NCBI GenBank assembly: GCA_018873245.2
Contig: JAEMBT020000002.1
Location: 7,042,001 to 7,106,000 of the forward strand
Direction of reading: 5' to 3'
DNA length: 64,000 bases
DNA from: Archegozetes longisetosus
Taxonomy: Eukaryota; Arthropoda; Arachnida; Sarcoptiformes; Trhypochthoniidae
Both the position numbers and the translations under genes were made by a program. Positions 40,521 through 53,324 of the stretch are shown here, one piece after another. The stretch's first letter is position 1; every line of letters begins with the position of its first letter. A model generated the notes under the pieces. That model was given only the letters and a program-made list of their open reading frames with translations. It was not told the origin of the DNA and searched no databases.

Positions 40521-41201
40521 TTCTAACACTTTCAGCTGACTATTTGTTCATTTTGGTAGTCAAGGTGAACTGAGTTTCTTTTCAACTGTTTAGACTTCTA
40601 TAGTGAGTTTGGATTCATATTGTTTATCATATTCTTGTATTTTCTATTATTTTCATTTATGTAAGAGAGTACCAGTAGAGGAAATCCTGTTTTTTGAAAG
40701 ATTTTTTAAATCTAGAACGGGTTGCTTTTGGAAAAAGCATAGTTAAGATGGAGTAACATTAACGTTGAGAATAAATGAAAAAATATCAATTTAACTTATT
40801 CAAATCTAGGGTGTTGCATTTTTCAACGTATATCTTCTGTTAACTTTAAAACTGGGCATGCCAATTTACATAAATCGCTTAATTGTCATATAGGAATCTG
40901 CAAACATTTTATATTTAAATTATTCTCCCTTTCTTTTGTGCCTTCCGTCGAGTTGAAGGAATAAATCTATTTTAATATGATTTTAATATGATTTTAGTCG
41001 TGTATCTGATAAATAGAATCAACTGATGTTATAATTTGATCGGAGCTTTTGGAAATCCCTGCCATAAACAAATTGAAAATAAGCTTTAAAATGAATGAGA
41101 AAAAAAGATCTCAATTTAAAGATGAATTCTGTGAATCTGAAGATGGAAATGAATGTGAATATGAGAGAAAATCAAGTATAGAACTTAACAAAAAAGATGC
41201 A

Positions 41202-44078
41202 TCAAAGAGTTGCTTCATTTTCGATTCTATCTCTGGATATCTCAAAACTACTGCAGACAGCAGTTGATCGACGCTCTTCTCTGTAATGTATCATTTTGTT
41301 GTCAATACTTTCCGCATTAGTATTTGCCAGCTCATTGCCGACATAGTGACCGCGATCTGTCCCATATTGACTCTGATAAGCCTCAGCTCTGAGTCTGGAG
41401 CCCATTGTGGCGCATTGCAGGCACAACAGATATTTGAATGCGCGACGAAAATCTTGATGAAATGTCACGTATATGATTGGATTCAACATCTAGTATATTG
41501 CAAATATAAACTTTCGATTACTTTAATTTCAAATATGTCCAAGTGAAGAAGAAACAATTTCTATTCCATATAAAAGCTATTTCAAAATTGTGTATGATCA
41601 AAAAATTGTCAATATTTTATTCAAATAATAAAACTTCAGACCAGTATAATCAACTTTTGAATTGCAAACTTGTGATTATATGCATAATTGATTTCTGATT
41701 TTATTGAATAGTTGAGAAATGATTGAAGTTTTGAAATCATACGGTTTTGAAAGAGTCTTTAGATATGAAAGTGAAATTAATAATAAGTAAAATGAATAAA
41801 AAAATGAAACTGACAGAATTGGCATAACCCAACCATAATGTAGTGCTAGTAACAAAACGAGGTATTTGAACAACTGATGCCGAGAAGGGGCGTAAAAGAG
41901 CCAAAATGAAGAATGGTAACCTAAATCAAATGTGATTATATGAATTGTTATAATATGACTATTTTGATCTAATTTTTTGCCGTCTTCTCTACATACCAGC
42001 AAACGGTGAACGCTGTCATTATAACTCCTGAAATGAGAATTATTTTCATCATTTTTCATCTCATAAATACCTAATCAAATCACAGCCAAATATGAATTAA
42101 TGTTAAGCTCAAACCTAATGTAAATGATGCTTTTCGTTCTCTGAGTGCGTTTGAAGCTCTTCTTTTATATGCAGAACTTGTATTGATTGGAGTGGAATTT
42201 GAAGATCTCTTTGGTTGAGTTTCAACTGCAGGTTTTAATGATGATGATGGTTGTGATGTCAGTATTGTTGTTGCACTTCCTGTAGTCGACATGCCATTTG
42301 TTTGTCGTAATGTAGTTGCCTTTGAATGTTGGTCTACATTTATAGGTATTGTTTCCGTTTTTTGAGTATTTTCATAACAATCGCATCCCTTTATTCGAGT
42401 CCAAACATGGTTGGAATCGAATTTTTTCATATGATTATTAGAAAGACTTTGCTGACATCGCAACAATGGTAATTGTGGTGTAGCAGCACTGGGCCTCTGA
42501 TCTCTTTGTTCTGCTTCTACAACTTTTTTCGCAGCGATGTATATCTTATAATACATGACAATCATAACAGTGAGAGGAATGTAAAAGGCAGACAAAGTGG
42601 CATATAGCTGATAACCAATATTCTGACTAACTTCGCATGTGGGCTGTTCGTCGCTGCCGTGTTCGTTACCTAATACTAGTAATGGAGGAATGCTTATTAA
42701 AACTGATGCGATCCAAACAGCGCCTATAAATGATAGTATCCTTTTGGTTGTTCGCCGGACTCCATACGTTAGCGGTTTTGTGATAGCTAGATAACGATCT
42801 AAGGGAGAAATCATAAGATATTGTATAAGTGAATACGCTATAAGTGAATGCGCTATAACTGAATACGCTATAACTGAATACGCTATAACTGAATACACTA
42901 TAACTGAATACACTATAACTGAATACGTTATAAAAGAATACACTATAACTGAATACTCTATAACTGCATAGACTGCCATCACACTTAATACTGCTTTACC
43001 GATTGAGATCATGCATAAGTTAAGAATAGATGAAGTGCAACACGTCACATCAAACGAGACCCATAGATCGCAAATTCCACTGCTTAAATTCCACGTTCCT
43101 GTCAGCTCGTAGTGTAAAGCTAACGGCATCACCAGAAGTGCCACACATAAATCAGAAATTGCGAGCGATACCTAAAGTTATTTAAGTTGTGAGTCTTTCA
43201 ATTTAAGTATTCCTTTTCACTCTCATACATAATAGATTTAAATATATAATATATTGAATAATAGATGGATTATATAATATTTTTATTGTAAAGCTATACT
43301 GAATCTAATATGAAATGAGCACAAATATGTCACATTGTTTCTAATAATAACCCTATTGGAATTTCAAAATTTGTCTATAGTTTTCACTTGTGTAGTTCAA
43401 AACTTAATAATCCTTGGTAGCAACAAGAAAGAGATTGTTGCTATGTCAACCTTCCTGTGATGTGCGCCAATTTGTCAAAATTGATTTGCAATTTTCTTAT
43501 CTCACTATACTGAATATTCCATAAGTTTCTCTATATCTTCTATGCTATAGTCTGATAGAAAGCATACAATGACAAGGCATCACTTCTGGTTGCCACCAAG
43601 GATTACTAAGTTAGTGAGTGTAATAAATTAGAAAATTAAAAATCATATTAAACATATAGTTTAACTAATATTAAGATTATATAAAAGTGGGAAATGAAAG
43701 AAGACAATTATTTACAAGTAAGTAATTTGAAGGATGTCTCAACTTGCGTACGAGTACAACTGAAAGACAAACCAATATGTTTCCGATCACAGTCGCAATA
43801 ATCATCAATCCTAATGAAGCGACAAGAAGTGCTTCCAGTCCTACAAGTTGTATGAGATGTAGTTGAGCTATGGTCAAGTTGTAATAGACAATGGTAAACT
43901 TACTCGGAGGAAGAGAGTCATCATCATAGTGAATGTTTGAATTTTCAATATTACAGAGTTCAGTAAGAGTTAGATTATCAGAATTGGTAACTATTGCCTC
44001 AGGACTTGCAGTATCATTGACACACCAGGAGAGTATTGATGATGAACTGGAGCTCATAGAATTATTCGAAAAGTCCAT
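41202..44078 (-). CDS. Serotonin (5-HT1/5-HT7-like) G protein-coupled receptor
   Basis: Six exons: 44078-43716, 43171-43000, 42798-42115, 42027-41997, 41920-41815 and 41489-41202, 547 residues. The extracellular N-terminus has NDT and NLT glycosylation sites. TM1 is ~IIATVIGNILVCLSVVLV, then RKLRHPSNYLL|VSLAISDLC. The amine-binding TM3 Asp is residue 162 (WVSFDVTCC), and D-R-Y (179-181) spans a splice junction. Next come TKPLTYGVRRT, TM5 SAFYIPLTVMIVMYY, a long Ser/Thr-rich third loop, KASFTLGVIMTAFTVCWLPF spread over three exons, and NPIIY at 455-459. A C-terminal CLQC may be palmitoylated. These residues define a class A biogenic-amine receptor closest to serotonin receptors; the subtype is uncertain. 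The 201-bp intron at 42799-42999 is an in-frame tandem repeat, and exon 4 is only 31 nt. Confidence 0.9.
42830..42972. repeat. 15-bp tandem repeat inside receptor intron 2
   Basis: About nine copies of TATAACTGAATACGC with small variations, wholly within the 201-bp intron. Because 15 and 201 are multiples of three and no stop occurs, the intron is open in the receptor's own frame. Confidence 0.92.
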
Positions 44079-47000
44079 TGTGCTGATTGTGCACTTATGG
44101 ACATGTCAACAATCTGGAGGATTGAGTTGCTCTCAGCCTCCAATTGTAACTTTTACTGACTTCTATCATTTCTTACGGCTCTGATGTTGGTTTTTATCTT
44201 TTTTCTTATGGATGTTTATTATCTTAATTGTTCTTTTCTAATATAATATACGAAATGCACTTTCATATAATACTTCTTTCTAACTGGTCTCTTGTGCCTA
44301 AAATGTCATCACTAAGCGATATAACGAACAGATTCCATCCTTGTATTGCTTAGTTTATTAACTTTTATTATCATTAAATTCTAAAAGAGAGAGAAAGTCA
44401 AAATAACAGAATCAGTATGAATAATGTAGTAAATGGCATAACATAAATATGTTATCAAACAATTGGTAGGAGAGTGAAAGCTATAGGAGACTTTCACTAA
44501 TAAATTAGTCTAGATCAGATCAAATCTAGTCATCTAAAGAGTGAATCTAAAAGAGATGCGTTGTCTATTGTCACGTTCTGTCCCTTTGTAATTGAATGCA
44601 TTTTTCAAACTACTATATTCTGATATAAACTTTCGTACAACTTCCTTCCTTATCACATGTTCATCACGAATAGTCATATACAAGCTCAGCTTTAGAAAGA
44701 AACTCAAAGGTATTAGTTTTATATCAAATATTGTCCATTCAAGGCTATCTGTAAATTTGATGAAAATTCGGTTGTGCTATCGTCTAGTTATGATAGTAAT
44801 TATGTCCCGGTTTTTCTACTCAGCAATATTACTTTTCAGTTAATTAAAAACTGATCCATAAATCAATTGAGAACTTTTAGCGATAGTTTAATAGAAAGCA
44901 AATACTTAAAAGCTATAATATAAGAGACAATTTTAAGATCTACCTGAATTTTAATGAAAATTTGTGGCATTTAGTTATAAGCTGAGCACATCAAATATTC
45001 AAATAGATTATTTCGACTTGAGATTAACAAAACTCCAATAAAGTACTAAGCATAAAATGAATAGACTCAAATCTAACAGATCAATAATTAAAAAATGAGT
45101 TATAAACTTAATAAAATGTTTGACGTCGCTCATAAGATAGCCTGAATCTCTAGTTAGAAATGTTTGTAAATTATTAGAAAAGCTATAAAGAGTGAGAGTC
45201 AAGGATAGAGGATTTATTGATAAGGCATTGCAAATATTAAAAACCAATCTCGTGCTCACTCAAAAAGTTATCTTTTTATCAATTAATGAACAGGATAATT
45301 AATTAACATAATTAATCAGTACATTTATGAAAAACTCTATGACGCCTGAAATTTGATTGGTAAATATCATATTTTAAATTAAATCTCATTAATCTTCCCC
45401 AACCTCTTAACTCATAACATCTTATAGTGGAAAACAATTGAAAACTTAATCTTTATTTCTAATTTGAAAATAATTTCCGCACTTTTGAGGATCTATTTGA
45501 TTAAGAATTTTGGTCTTGAACTAATCTGTGAAGTGAATAGGATTTAAATGTCAAGGATTGAGATGGAATTTGGTGAGAGGAAAAATTCAATAAGATTAAT
45601 TTGAACAAATTAAATTAGGATTTAACTGAACTAAAAATCTAGGTTTAGCCTTAAAGTAATCCTTACATAGTATGTGATTTATTAGTTAATTGTATTAGAT
45701 AACTACGACAAACTACTTATCAACTTATTGTTTGGCTAATGAGAAGATCAGTTTTGGTGAGATATTGTGTGTTTGCGTGATTCAGTAAAAGTATCCTTTC
45801 TGACAGATCTGCTGGTGTATAACCAATTTATTAGAATTTACCAAAAGCCATAATTTATAAATATTAACTGTCTTAACATAAAGTAGTCATCATTTCTAAA
45901 AACCTAATTTTGGAAAACATAAGTCCTCTCACATCAATCGGCTAAATGATGGTAACTTAATTTTTCAAATAGTTTAGTTAAACTTTTGAATAAGTAGAAA
46001 GTTTTAGAGCGTAAAAAGAGAGAACGTCTATTGGAGCTTATAGTCTGTATATTGTTTTTACAGCACATACACCTATTCTGTAGATTCAAATGCATTCTTA
46101 TAATTCTTTGAGAAAGTATTGACTAAATTTGATTTAGTCGCAAATCAGAATTAGAATATATATCAGAAGCGACAGGGATTGTGAAGAAAATAATCAATGA
46201 AAAAGTTGAAGATGTTCATGAGATTAGGAAGAAAAGATGGTTTGAAATAGAATTGAAATATGTGAGTATAGTATTAATAGTAGAGTCACGCAATCAATCC
46301 GATAAATTCTCGGTTTCTTCTCAACCAGATTTCTCTAACGTGAACAAACTCTTTCAGACTATCCTCTCAGGTATTAAAAGTCAATTCTGTTATTTCTTTC
46401 TCCAAAACTGAAGTATTCTTACTATCAATAGTATTGTTACTAAATCAATAAAATTGGTTTTTATAGCTTTTCTCAATTGTTTCATTTGTTAAAACTTTCA
46501 ATAGACAATACTTGAAATTTGAAAGCAATCATTCTAAATATAGAATCTGTTCAACTTTTCTATTAAGCATTGATAGAGTCAAGGCTAAACTGATTATTGG
46601 AAACAATCATAATAATTTACTGTAATTATTATGATTGACAAATGAGAAAAAATTTCGACTCAAGTATAGCAAATGTAGATGAACATTTTTACATCTTTCG
46701 ACTCGTCTTTATTCTGCAATTTCAATCAGATCATACCCTAGATCGTTGGGGGTCTACACAAAAATTCGACTTTATTCACCTAATTTATCGAATTTCAGTT
46801 AATCTTTATTAAACAAATAAAATGAAGCAAAACATGTGGTCACAAATATTTGAATTTATTCTACATCTACTGACTCGATTCTATTTGGTAAGATTTAAGC
46901 CAGATTCGACATATTAGATCGAAAAGTGTAATTTTCAAGTTGATCTGGGATGATCTGATGTACTCACAGATGTATGATCTGACGTTTGGTATGGGTAAAG

Positions 47001-47176
47001 TAGAAACTAGTTTCCATAGCTTATTTTCAGTTATATTTTGATAAAGCAAAACACTTTATTCTATTAGATTCGGGTCAATAAAATTGAATTGACTTAAGAA
47101 ATTGTATAACTTTGTTTCAAACATCTACTATGACAATATATTGTCGATATATTTGAGTCTGAAATTGAGTTAAACA

Positions 47177-47247
47177 GAATGAGAATAAGAATGAAAATAA
47201 GAATAAGAATAAGAATGAGAATAAGAATGAGAATGAGAATGAAATAA
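47177..47247. repeat. (GAATAA/GAATGA)n hexamer tract
   Basis: About twelve 6-bp units alternating GAATGA and GAATAA. Confidence 0.9.
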
Positions 47248-47909
47248 GGATAAGTTGAATGAATTCTTGTTTGTTGTTTTGGTCGAATAAACGCTGTGTT
47301 AGACTGTTTTAATTGAGTAGTACTAAAAGCTTTTATTATCTGTAATGCCATTTCTAGTGTCGAGTCTCAAAAGCCTTAGTCATTCTATTTGATGGTTAAT
47401 TTTTAATAACAATCCTTATTATAAATGATTAAATGTTAAATTATTTTTCATTCAATTATCTCTAAGAGTGGGTCTACTAATCAAAAACTAAATATAAACT
47501 TAAGTAAATCAAATATGAAAATAGTTTTGCTATTGGTCTGTTGCTCAACGCCATCGATTACTTCTTATTCTAAATAATTTCTCATCAAATATTGTAACCT
47601 ATCGATCGTATAAAACCGAATAATTGCAGTGGCCAAGTGAGTAAGAGCTTGGTAGGGCTCGAAGGCAGAGATACTTCCATTTGAAATCTGCAGCTAACTT
47701 CACATAGAAGGTTGCATATTTTTGAATGGGGGATTTTGTTAGTTTGTTGTGCTATTCTATCAAATAATATAATATTAAATATATCACTTTTACGTATAGC
47801 AGGCAAAATCTTTATAAAATCTATTTACTAAATATTATTAAAGATAAATCACATTTTATCAATTCTCCAAAGTCAATAACATTTAATCAATTTGTTAATA
47901 GATAAAGTA

Positions 47910-47975
47910 ATCAGCTTGGGTCAATTGCATTATCAGCTTGGGTCAATTGCATTATCAGCTTGGGTCAATTGCATT
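47910..47975. repeat. 22-bp perfect tandem x3 (ATCAGCTTGGGTCAATTGCA..)
   Basis: Three identical head-to-tail 22-bp units. Perfect identity suggests recent expansion. Confidence 0.95.
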
Positions 47976-49284
47976 TTATTTTAAGGTGTAAGCATAAAGT
48001 TTAAGACAACAACTTGAGGAATCTAATTTCTTATCCAACAAATTGTGATAAAGTCAAAATCCAAGTATTGAGTTAGTTTAATATGCTTTAAACACTTTAT
48101 TATATTTAATGGAAGCATACCATTAATTTTTGATAATTTTAAAATAGCCTCTCTATTGAACTGATTGATAGTTGAGTTGTGAGACTTTAAACTTTAATAT
48201 TGGATCAAACTTGTAAAGTGTTACGATAATAGTGCTTTACTGATTAGCATATATTTTCTAAATGATTGCTACGTTATTTGAGAGAATAGTAATAACTGCT
48301 ACAAATAAAGTAAAAATAGATCATAATTCGGGTTTCAATCTATTTTTAATAGCTTTTGCTCGGAAAATGTATATTTAATTAAAATGAACATGGTGCGTGA
48401 CCCTGCACTTTCTATTTGGTAATTTGTCCAGCTGCAGTCAACATTTTTTGGCTTCACTCGTTGTCTCTTTCTTCAATAGTTGCCATAACTTAGTCTGACA
48501 ATCTCTCGAAACAACAATATTCTATATTTATTATCAAATTATAGGACTTCTCACTGGAATGTGAGTGAAATTGATTCTGAAGATATAAACGTTGGTTAAT
48601 GATGAAGTCGTTTCAATATTATCTATTATTTGCATGAATTGTATGGCTGCGTAGACCTTCAAAAGTTGATAGATTAGTTTTGAGAGCACAATAATAATGA
48701 AATGGATTTATGAAAAGCATAGTTATAGTTAGCGTAGGACAATTTATCAAATATTCAAAAGAGTCCATCGCTTGTTTCAACTCCTACCCTGTCGGCAACT
48801 TTCAATCCAACTATTGAGTAATTTAGCAAATTTGTTTTATATTCAATCTAATCAAGTTGATCTAACAATCAACTATAAGTTGTATTTATAGAATATTATT
48901 TCAATTTTTAATATTCAAAACATTATTAGATAGAGTGATTGTGTTATTTCTAAATCAAACTAAACTTATAAAAGACTAGTGTTACTAAATCAAAACAATT
49001 GATTGAAATTGATTTATTAGAAATAATTGGAAGAGAAAGTTAGTTGAGTTAGCGTTTTGTTAGGTAAGAGCTAAATAGTTGATATGATTAGAAGATCAAT
49101 TATTAATAGAGGCAAATGCAGTTCATGTAACTAGAATGTTTGCAAGTTAGAAATTCTATCTACAAAACTCAACTAAATCTTTCCTAATCCATTAATTATT
49201 CACACTTTCAAATCTCTTTAAAGCTAAATTTCTTTTAATCAACTTTATATTTCTCTTTTGTCGCTATTTTAAACGTTTCAAAAC

Positions 49285-49334
49285 AAAACTTTTCAAAACT
49301 TTTCAAAACTTTTCAAAACTTTTCAAAACTTTTC
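49285..49334. repeat. 10-bp tandem x5 (AAAACTTTTC)
   Basis: Five consecutive units. The unit is nearly palindromic, so the array could form alternative hairpins. Confidence 0.92.
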
Positions 49335-49465
49335 CCAAAACTGAATTTCTCTCTCATTCCAGTAGTTTCATTTATTGATCTTTAGTTATTTCTCGATCTT
49401 TGAACAACTTTTTATTAACTATTAGTGTTTTAATATATTGTATAAGAGAAAGCGGTTGTGAACTT

Positions 49466-49714
49466 TTAGTCAAACGAGATGATTAGAAGGATAAAAAGAA
49501 TGATAAAAAGAATGATAGAAAGATTATTCATATTGACTCCTATATGATCTTTAGTAATGATCTGATAGGAATGTGTCGTGAAATTGCTCGATTTCTTATC
49601 TGTTGGTAATCCAAATAATGCAGAGCTAATATGATATGTATTGTACTCGACGTCTATACTGTCAATGATAACAGGATTTATGACAGTCACAAGAATAGAC
49701 ACTTCAATGCAGTT
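49466..49714 (-). other. Exon-like minus-strand ORF, product unknown
   Basis: Acceptor TTTCTAACAG, then 82 open codons beginning NCIEVSILVTVINPVIIDSI and containing SALFGLPTDKKSSNF. The end (NMNNLSIILFIILFILLIIS) is simple-sequence coded. The first ~60 residues look like an extracellular beta-rich domain, but I cannot name a family. It may be a true terminal exon, a relic or chance. Confidence 0.2.
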
Positions 49715-50978
49715 CTGTTAGAAATATATATGTGAAGCAAAACTACATCCAGAAAATGCGATTAAATGCCGGCAGACACAAAACAATGGCTAATAATCTG
49801 TTTGTTGCGACGATCCATGAGTTGGATATAGAGATGGTTCTTGAAAAAACTATATGAAAAACTACGCGTTGTTTTATATATCACTAAAGTTAATCAACGT
49901 TATACAGAAAGCTCTAATCAATTCTTACTTTTGAATTCTTACTTTTGAATTCTTACTTTTTTGCTTAAAACAGTTAATCACTCTGAACACTTTGTTCTCA
50001 TCATATGTAAGTTAGATTTGAAGCATAAATTTGATAAATGAGAACAGAAATATTTAGATTAAATAGATATTGTACAAGCATTTAAATAGTTATTGAGGTA
50101 TATAACATGAATTTGATTTTGAAAAATGATTAAGTATCTGAGATGGTATTTTGAAAAAGTACATAAATCAAATGTTAGTAATAAAACTGAGGTAGTATTT
50201 TTAGAAATATTTAACCAACATTTTAACCTATTCCCACCTCTATTATTTTGAGCACTTCTAAGTCTAGATTAATTGACTTGAGACAATCAAATTTGTTAAT
50301 GTTAGTTATTGCTAAATCATTAGAAATGCTATAAAATTAATAATTCATTTGAACATTAGTTTTATATGAAAGGCTAATTTAGTGATGGAAATTTGAAAAC
50401 ATCATTATTGAAAAGTTTATGTGGTTTGTAAGTCTAATTTTTGCAAGTTTCAATCTATTTTTGTAGTAATATAACAAGAAAAGAGCGACAAATTCAGATT
50501 ATATTCTACAGATTATACGTTTTGAATAAGTTTTAAAGCTGAAGATCTACTTAAGTTGACAATTGAGAAAGACAATTGAGTTTGTAAATACACTCGAATC
50601 TGTGAGTAGCGCTTTGCTACTATCAGTAAGATTATTCTTATTGATTTGATAGAACATTTTTCAGTAGTGTTACATAGGTTGGTCATCTCGAAATTTGTAC
50701 TTTTATTCATACCACATGAATAACTGTCAATTTAAGCATCTAAACAATTGATCAATATTTCGATTTCTGTCTCTTCACATTAAGTTTGTCTCTATTAATA
50801 TCGAAACAAAGTATGTTATTCTTGCAAAAGACAATTAATTATGAAAAATTAGAAATTTGCAGTTCAATTGAAACAATATTTGAAATGGGATGCACACTGA
50901 GAATGTTCATGATTATGAAAAGGCACACATCTGTTGTTAAACAAGACATAAGTTAGCAGTAATTTGTTTATGTATATA

Positions 50979-51210
50979 CAGTCTGACCTAGTTATTAACG
51001 GGTAGGCTATAGGTATACCCTGTTGTTAACAAGTAATTTCTGAAGCGCCAGTGAATCCAATTAGATGTTGAAGAGTATGGGCAATCCCGACTATAAATAA
51101 ACCTAGTTACAGGCAACCCCAGTTATAGGCAACTCCAGACACAAGCTGGTCCGGTTACAAGCAATTTATTCGCTACACACAGACTCGTTGCCTATAACCA
51201 CATCGGACTG
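50979..51210. mobile_element. 232-bp TIR element (Tc1/mariner-pogo-type MITE), TA target duplication
   Basis: The ends CAGTCTGACCTAGTTAT and, reverse-complemented, CAGTCCGATGTGGTTAT are inverted repeats flanked by TA on both sides (50977-50978, 51211-51212). The form CAGTC.GA..T.GTTAT is typical of pogo/Tigger-like ends. Internal GTTATAGGCAAC-like subrepeats (~51085-51200) echo the terminal motif. No transposase, so non-autonomous. Confidence 0.7.
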
Positions 51211-51418
51211 TATACGAGCTCTTAAATTAATTGGATATTTAAATCCCCTGAAGAGTTGGAAGTGAAGTGTTTAATTCATAGAACAATTAAATGTTGACTT
51301 TTGAGTGCTATTATATTGGCCGATGAAACAGATGACTGTTCGACCAATTATTTCAGGCAAATGCTTATCGTGAATTAAATGCTAAGCTTATCACTCTCTA
51401 CTAACAATCATATAAATG

Positions 51419-51562
51419 CTCGAAAGAACAAATGAATGTTACCATTCGCAGACTTGTTCACAGTTCAGATGAGCACTACTTAAAGATCATTCTATGATCA
51501 CTTTGAAGACAGATGCTGTGGTTAATTGGATCGACTCGTCCTATGTTTTGCACCTCATTTAA
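51419..51562 (+). other. Possible degenerate Ty1/copia-like polyprotein fragment
   Basis: Two overlapping short frames meet at an ATGA (51494-51497). The first holds IRRLVHSSDEHYLKIIL, the second TDAVVNWIDSSYVLH and stops at 51560-51562. The order 'charged V..DE.YLK' then '...W.DSSY..H' resembles the reverse transcriptase-RNase H boundary of copia elements (WIDASYAVH-like). It is very short, so this may be accidental. Confidence 0.25.
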
Positions 51563-52844
51563 CATCAATATAAATATAAGGAAATATTCCACATTCTTAT
51601 ATATGTCAAGCATTCGAGTGGATATAGATATGGATGATATGATTTGATATATTTCTGAAATTAATCTTATTATGTTATTAGTTATTTCATCATTGAATCG
51701 TGCTGGCGATTATTTGATTTCGCAGCAACCTGATCAAGAACATCTATAAGTCTCAATGGTGAGAACCAGCAGATATTAAACTATAATTTCGATTGACTAT
51801 CAATATCCAAAATTATTTGCTCATTAAAAATCAGTTAATATAGATGCACATTTTCAACATAACAGAGGAATTAGATTTTAAGCCAGATAATTTAATGAAG
51901 CTTACTTTCAAAATTGAAACAACTAGTTTTTTCGCTAAGATAATAACTTCTCTGAATTATTAAGATCTTAATTTAACAAGCAGAAAATTCTTAATTCTAA
52001 AAGTTTCTACAGACGTTTTTACTTGAAGTTAAGCTTGAAATAAGGGCTTTAAAAAGATGTGATTCTACGAGAATATTATGTTTCTTGTCTTGAATTGTAA
52101 AGTGGGCTAAATTTGATTTGGTAATCCATTTGAATAACTGAAAAATATTCAAATATTGAATGATATGATTGAATAAAAGGAATAGGAGAAGTTAGAATAA
52201 GATTATATGCTCAATAAATCATATTAGCGATGGTAGCCTTATTTAGTTAAGGGCAAAGTTTGGCCGAATAGGTATTAAAATATAGTTGGCTAACAGCTAT
52301 ATGGTAAGGATATTATGATTTACTTCAAAAATACCTCAAATCCTCAGTCACGCGAATCAACCATAAATGAAAGTCTCTTTAATCAATAGTAAAAAGTAAT
52401 ATGTGAACAGTGAAATGCTTTCATAGATAGTATATGATATAGTTTTTAATCTTTATTAATATATTAAGAGATTATAGATTGATCTTTTCCACTATTTCTC
52501 TTATGCTTCACATCGATTTATATGAAAATCAATTTGAACCATCCCATAAATTTGACTAATTCTCTATATTTTCTTCATTTGTTCACTCCTGCTATCAAAT
52601 AGAAACAGATCTTCCAAATTAACTATTTCTGGCTTATATTTGCTGAATGGGTGAACAGAAATTTAACCAATCAATTGTTGTTAACTCTTAGTGGTGATGC
52701 AATACAAAAAGGCAAAAAAAGTTTCTCAAATGTTATCACGTTTATAGCATTTGTACATTTGATTGCCTCAAGTATAAAAACATTGAAAGCTCGAAATTAG
52801 ATGAAAATTATATTATATAAGCGTGAAAAGTGAATTTCATATGA

Positions 52845-53048
52845 GAGCACTTTAGCGGCAAAGCAATCAACTGCTTGTCAAATGAATGCGGCCAAGAATG
52901 GAAAAGTTCTCTTTTGATCAGAACTGACTGCAAGTTTGCTGGTGCAATACATAAGTTATGTGTTGACACCTGTCAAACAAGTCAAAATGGTATACTTCTG
53001 GCGTGTGACGAACGTTGTGCAGCAGGCAATCAGCTTATGATTACGTGA
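52845..53048 (+). other. Cysteine-rich orphan ORF, possible secreted-domain exon
   Basis: Open from 52845 to a TGA at 53046-53048, with an acceptor-like CACTTTAG before 52856. The 63 residues from 52857 include seven Cys in the pattern C-x4-C-x13-C-x9-C-x3-C-x10-C-x3-C, with pieces CLSNECGQEWKSS, LCVDTCQTSQNG and LLACDERCAAGNQ. The segment is clearly more GC-rich than its surroundings. The C-x3-C...C-x3-C half suggests a disulfide-bonded helical hairpin, as in several extracellular proteins. No family was identified, no signal peptide or partner exon found. Confidence 0.35.
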
Positions 53049-53324
53049 ACCACAACGGGATAATAAACGCATACTATTAGGTCAAATGAAAGGTGTCACA
53101 ATTGCTTTCTCATTTCGATTTCTCTATTCAGATTAACATCTCTTGAGTCTGATCACATCTCAACTAAAACTTAGTTATCGCCACCAAATGTTTGTTTTGT
53201 CTAATGTTTCAAACTAGCTAGAATTGGGTAAAACTTTTCCTAAATCATGCATTTGCGCTCAACTTCTATCTGTTATGTAATGAGAAGTAATGAGAACTCA
53301 TTGGCTGCTAAATTACACAGCCAA

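Larger units (their letters stand above)
38834..41201. other. Convergent intergenic, TMEM41A to amine receptor
   Basis: About 2.4 kb holding two copies of the small GTGCTATAAAG TIR family (39705-39795 and 40471-40520), a CCCTTTTCATA tandem near 39815-39850 and a TGTCAATTC triplication near 39055-39080. No supported gene. Confidence 0.4.

Noticed and set aside
41049..41267. 72-codon charged plus-strand ORF
   Set aside because: It overlaps the 3' end of the receptor on the other strand; purine bias alone explains it.
42080..43144. A continuous 354-residue reading of the receptor including YSVIV repeats
   Set aside because: The repeat part is a GT-AG intron; removing it restores the canonical NLCMISIDRYLAIT sequence. 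Kept only as a retention hypothesis.
43437..43450. GTTGCTATGTCAAC as an RFX X-box in receptor intron 1
   Set aside because: One half-site departs from the consensus; a single near-match is expected by chance.
47094..47351. Minus-strand ORF with (LILILI) repeats
   Set aside because: Translation of the hexamer repeat at 47177-47247.
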